A DNA stretch of 64,000 nucleotides, taken from assembly GCF_014898815.1 (NCBI RefSeq), contig NW_026515545.1, positions 62,001 to 126,000 on the forward strand. Direction: 5' to 3'. The position numbers were made by a program, and so were the translations under genes. This DNA is from Panonychus citri (lineage: Eukaryota; Arthropoda; Arachnida; Trombidiformes; Tetranychidae). The notes beneath the pieces are model-generated. The model saw nothing but the letters and a program-made list of their open reading frames with translations, was not told the origin of the DNA and ran no database searches. The number at the start of each line of letters is the position of its first letter. Positions within the stretch are counted from its first letter, which is position 1. Positions 59,652 to 64,000 of this stretch are shown piece after piece.

Positions 59652-61314
59652 GGTAATAATTTAGAATAAAATTAGAATTTGCTCACAATCAAAAGTCTAT
59701 TTAACTTAACTTCAACTCAATTAATTTTCAGTAAAAATTTTTCACTCAATGAGAAAATTTTTGTTGTTGTTTATGAGAATCGACACTATCGCCATCTACC
59801 GGTTTTCTAAGTACGAACGCATCATCGCAACGTCGGTGATTTCTGAGCGCACTAATAATACTCACTGAACTTTTCTTGAAAACTGAAATAGAGATTCACT
59901 CGAGATTGAGAGAGCTTAAACTTTTGACAGGAACTAGCAAGAGAACACCAAATTAGAAAATGATTGTTTCTCTTTTTTTGTTCGATAATTTAAAGCTGAG
60001 AATCAAATTATTATCTTGTTCGTTATTTATTATGATAAATAAAGTTTTTCATCTGATAAAACAATTTACAGAAATACGAAAACGAATCAACATTTGATAA
60101 GTTTTATTAATTGTTCCGTTGTGATTTATTTCCATTGGAAATAAATTTAGTGTGTTTTCATATTTGCTTTGGATCAACTGGTTGGTTGATTTATATAAAC
60201 TTTAGTTGAAAAATCAAGAATATAAAAATACGAACTAAATTAAGAAATGGAAACAAAGAGACAATTGTTATTCTCAACAATTGACACAATTGTACACTTT
60301 CAGATTTTTTTATATAATCTATTTACGACTTAAAATGCTAGTTAAATAAATCAAATTTAATATCCAAGGATAATGATGAGTTTATGATAATCTCGATTAG
60401 AGTATTGATTAGTTGCCAAACTATTGGAATTAGAAAAGAAAACAAAACTTACCTGAGCAAAAAAAGTTAATCATCTCAATGATAGTTAAATATCATTGAA
60501 TAACAAACTTTAAAGATCTTAAAATCAACAGTAATTAACAGTAAATAACATAAATAATCAATTGAATACAATTATCTTAAATTAATATCAATAGAATTAC
60601 AATTAACTTTGCAAAGAGAAACTTTGGATTCATTAGAATTGTTATATAATATGATTGATAGAAAAGAATGGAAAAAGTTAATTTCACCCTTCCAAACATG
60701 ATAAACTGTACGGAAACGATCTCAACCTTTCAGAACAATCGAGTATTAATAAAATCAGTGACTAAAAATTGGAAAAATGATAAAATTAAACTTGGAAATC
60801 GTAACTTCAAAAATCGCGGGTAATCTTTTTCTCTCTTCTGATTGGCCGTTGGCTGTTGCTTCATTCATCTCTAGACCAATGAAAGTTTTTCCCTTAACTC
60901 TTACCTTCTTGTTCAATGTTTACATCAATTACTTTCATCATAATTGTCATTTCAATTTAAACTTCCCTTTGTCTTTTAATTAAACTCATTTGGATAATTA
61001 ATCAAAATCATCTTATTGTTTATCCTTTTAACCTTTTAAATACTTTACAACCATTTAAGAATCATGCTTATGTTGACTGTTTTAACCCTTTAATCTAATC
61101 CCTTTTTTTTTACTTTGTATTATCATCGTGATGTGATAATAGTGTTTTGTTTTTTTCTTTCTTGTTTTGTTTTTATTTTAACTCTTTTTTTCTCATCTTC
61201 ATCTCGACTTAATTCTTCATCTCTTGTCATCCAGACAATCCTAAGAATTATATTAATTTAAATTGATGATATAACGGGAGTTTAAACAAGAATTGCAACT
61301 CTTAAACTGTAAAC
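59652..61314. other. Divergent promoter region, WBP4 and MEN1
   Basis: Carries the shared element at 59791. Otherwise AT-rich with no supported gene; T-rich leader just before MEN1. Confidence 0.5.
59791..59797 (-). promoter_or_regulatory. Shared upstream element, WBP4 copy
   Basis: In gene sense AACCGGTAGATGGCGATAGT, 140 bases upstream of the WBP4 start. Confidence 0.5.
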
Positions 61315-64000
61315 ATGTCAAGTCGTCATAGACAATTCACCAGTCTACGTAGTTATTTTCCATTGAAAACTGTTGGAAATGTCGTCGATTTGGTTAAACG
61401 ATGTATTGAATCAAATCAAACTGATTTAACTTTTCTCTCTATTCTTATGGGATACCTTGAGCACACATTAACTTGTGCACAACCTCGTATATCTACAACT
61501 TCGTCTACCTATACAACTAATTACAATGGTCATTGTTCATCTCATGGAAATCGTAGTGGAAGTGGTGATGCATCTTCATGTGATACAAATGGAAAAGACA
61601 GATCAGCATCACCTTTACTTTCCGATGATTCACCTTCTCAGGCTAAAGATCATTTTGAAATACCTTGGGTCAAATGGGAACATATTGAACCTTTGTACAA
61701 AAAATTTGTCACCCAAATCAAAGGTAAATTGTCCAATAATTATCACCCTAATTACTCTTAACTTTCACTCGCTTTAATTTACAAGAGAGAACAATTTAAT
61801 TGAAAAGAAAATTCTATTCCATTTACCTGTAGTAAACTTCCATTGTTCTCACCATGCTTTTAAAAGGCCGACTATCGAAAGATTAACCGCCAACATGAAG
61901 AAGCAAAACTTTGCTTTCTTTTCTTCCCTCTCTTTCTTAACCAGTTTTCATTTCTTTCGCTTTACTTTCTTCCAACTCTTTCTAACCCATTTCAGTTTAC
62001 CTTTGTTAATATTTAGCTTTTTCTTTTTTACCTGATATTTTGATATCGCTCGTTATCATTTCTTTTTTCACTCAAAGAGTTAAGTTCTTTGTTTTTTTTC
62101 TCTCACTCTCACTCTCACTCTCTCTCTCTCTCTCTCTCTTTTCATTTCTTTTCCATTTATCTCTTTCTCCCTCATTTCAAACTCAGGTAACAATGGACAT
62201 GAACACCATTATTATTATAAACTTGTTTCAAGGTTATTATTTTGAATGAAAGAGTTAAAACAACAGTCTAACTTTATAGAATCCACATCAGATGACCAAG
62301 AGTGACCAGAATAATTTTTTCTTTGACGAGATCATTTATATTTTCCTTAACTAATCTGCAATTTAAATTATTTTTTCAGATAAATTAACTTGACTCGATT
62401 CAATTAATCATTGAAAACAATAAATGAAATTACAATGACGATCATTGAGAATTTTATTGATATTTTCAATTAGCTTTTATTATTAATTCTCTTCCATATC
62501 AATTTACATGTTTAATTAATCTAGTGTATCTAATTAATATCCTCAAAAGTTTTATATTATTTAGGTATAGAAAATGATCTCTTATTTGATGAACATTTTC
62601 AATTTCGTCATTTAATTTAATAAAACTTTTAATTTTCAAATTTTAAATCAATTGAAAGTTTCTGTAAATTCTAGTCTTATGTTATTTCAATTTTAAACCA
62701 TTTGATTTAATAATAATTTGAGGTTAATTGTCCTGTAATTTTCAATTAGTGTGAATCAGTCTTATTAATATTAATACATTTGAGCACAATTCCAACTTGT
62801 TCAACGTTTTAGGATTTTTGATAATTCGAAAAGGTCTTTCGAAGATGAAATTTAAAAAATGGACGAAAAACTATTTTCGATTAAAAATTAGTCGAAACCA
62901 ATTTAAAATTGAATTAAAATTAAATTAGTTTTCAATGGGTAAAGTTCATATTATTCTGAAGTTTAAATTTGACGAGAGTTAATTAGCTTTCGAGGATTTG
63001 ACTTCAGGTAAAGTCAACTTAAAATCGACATAATTTCTGTTGGTATGATTTCAGTTTAGCGGCTTAATTGCATTTAGAATATCTTATTAGAAATTTATTT
63101 CTATTTCTATTTGATGCAATCTAATTTTATGTTGATTAATTTGATTTCATTTGCTTAGGTGCAGTCGATCATCATCCAAAGAAAACTACTCGTGACGTTA
63201 TTAAGAAAGTGGTTGATTCCATTTGGTCCGATTTATCTCGAGGTTATTATACAAATAAACCTCATCTACAAACACTTTATTCTTATATCACCGAAGATAA
63301 ACTCGATCGCTTCGGTGTATCTTATGCGCGCTGCATGTCAAGTATTAGAGCTTAATGATGCCCGTTTGGCCTTGAGTGAAGATCACGCTTGGGTTATTTT
63401 CGGCGAACCTGGAAACGAACAGACTGCAGAGGTTGGTTTTATTTCGGTTCTCATTTGATTCAGAATATTAGTTGACAAATTTTATTTGGAATCTTTAATT
63501 GTTCTTATCTTTTTGTATTTTCAGATATCATGGAGAGGAAAAGGGAGTGAGGACAGAAGAGGACAACCCGTTGTTACTGCGAATTGCTGGTTGTACTTGA
63601 ACGGTTATCCGGTTGTATGTTCCCCGCCTATGGTTTATGCTGCACTGGTTTCATGCATGAACCCTTCTATTACCCCATCAGCTGAATCTTGTCAATTAGC
63701 AGCTATTCAACAGAAAGTTTTATGGTATCTCTATGATAAGGGCTATTTATCCAAGTATCCAATGGGTATTGATAGTCTCGGTGATCTTGAGGAAGTTGGT
63801 GCGACAACTGAAGCAATTAGAGACGCTGGTAGATTGTTTCAAGAAGCAATCGAAGTGAACAAAAAATTTTATGAGAATCATCATGTTTATCCCTATTGTT
63901 TTATGGCAGGATATTATTTTCGTAATGGAAGATTTAAAGAAGCTCTTCAATCCTGGGCTGACGCTGCATCGGTTATTCGTCGTTACAATTATACTCGTGA
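61315..64000 (+). CDS. MEN1: Menin, 5' part (runs off the window), one frame slip
   Basis: Nuclear scaffold that links MLL1/2 histone methyltransferases, LEDGF and JunD. Exons 61315-61723, 63159-63431 and 63525 to beyond 64000; introns 61724-63158 and 63432-63524. Matches: FPLKTVGNVVDLV, VKKVVDSIWSDLSRGYY in modified form, KLDRFGVSYA, LALSEDHAWVIFGEPGNEQTAE, WRGKGSEDRRGQ, KVLWYLYDKGYLSKYPM, HHVYPYCFMAGYYFRNGRF and EALQSWADAASVIR. The N-terminal region has an inserted Ser/Thr/Gly-rich stretch of about 60 residues. In exon 2 the frame slips by one base at about 63326-63334 (GCGCGC), between GVSYA and AACQVLEL. The donor after exon 2 is GTTGGT, weaker than usual. Confidence 0.93.
61724..63158 (+). 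other. First intron of MEN1
   Basis: 1.4 kb, AT-rich, with a TC microsatellite at 62101-62140. No nested gene seen. Confidence 0.7.
62101..62140 (+). repeat. TC microsatellite in MEN1 intron 1
   Basis: TC dinucleotide run with a few CA interruptions at its start. Confidence 0.85.

Noticed and set aside
1..64000. CRISPR arrays, operons, ribosome binding sites, tRNA or rRNA genes, intact transposases
   Set aside because: The window is animal nuclear DNA with spliced genes. No spaced direct repeats, no convincing tRNA box A/B pair and no transposase-like frame was found by eye; a tRNA scan could still find something.

Overview
Organism. This is nuclear DNA of an animal: AT-rich, with GT-AG introns that are often only 50-120 bases long, AT-rich gaps between genes, and many long CT/GA microsatellites. 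Cuticle genes of the chelicerate RR type, next to orthologues of broadly conserved animal genes, point to a chelicerate and most likely an acariform mite with a compact genome. The mite assignment is inference. Layout. 0-5 kb: cytochrome b5 reductase, a STAGA subunit gene (SUPT7L), a decayed WDR19/IFT144 copy and a partial duplicate of the SUPT7L upstream region. 5-20.9 kb: gene-poor, AT-rich DNA holding three cuticle genes and an orphan four-helix membrane protein. The outer two cuticle genes encode the same protein and lie in 1.7-kb inverted arms about 7.6 kb apart. 20.9-46 kb: dense, mostly housekeeping: LSM3, COG5, an SLC17-like transporter, sphingosine-1-phosphate lyase, a 65-residue INTS12-type PHD protein, glucosamine-6-phosphate deaminase, OPA3, MTAP, a short MAD1, an ORP5/8-type lipid transfer protein, Pescadillo, SMIM20 and a BPHL-like hydrolase. 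46-50 kb: gene-poor and purine-rich. 50-64 kb: GRK2/3, a Lys/Ser-rich basic protein, a neuropeptide F precursor, WBP4 and the 5' part of menin (MEN1), which runs off the right edge. The genes do not form one pathway. Two themes stand out. First, six genes share an upstream element whose core in gene sense is YAGATGKC, usually followed by an ACTTT-like tail; it resembles CTCF or YY1 sites. Second, six one-base reading-frame slips interrupt five otherwise well-conserved genes (third cuticle gene, SLC17, SGPL1, BPHL twice, MEN1). Many of these may be assembly errors. The WDR19 copy also has two in-frame stops and large losses, so it is a real pseudogene. Other notable features are a MAD1 reduced to its Mad2-binding and C-terminal domains, a start codon (WBP4) made by splicing AT to G, and a neuropeptide F gene with an intron inside the Arg codon of its Arg-Phe end.
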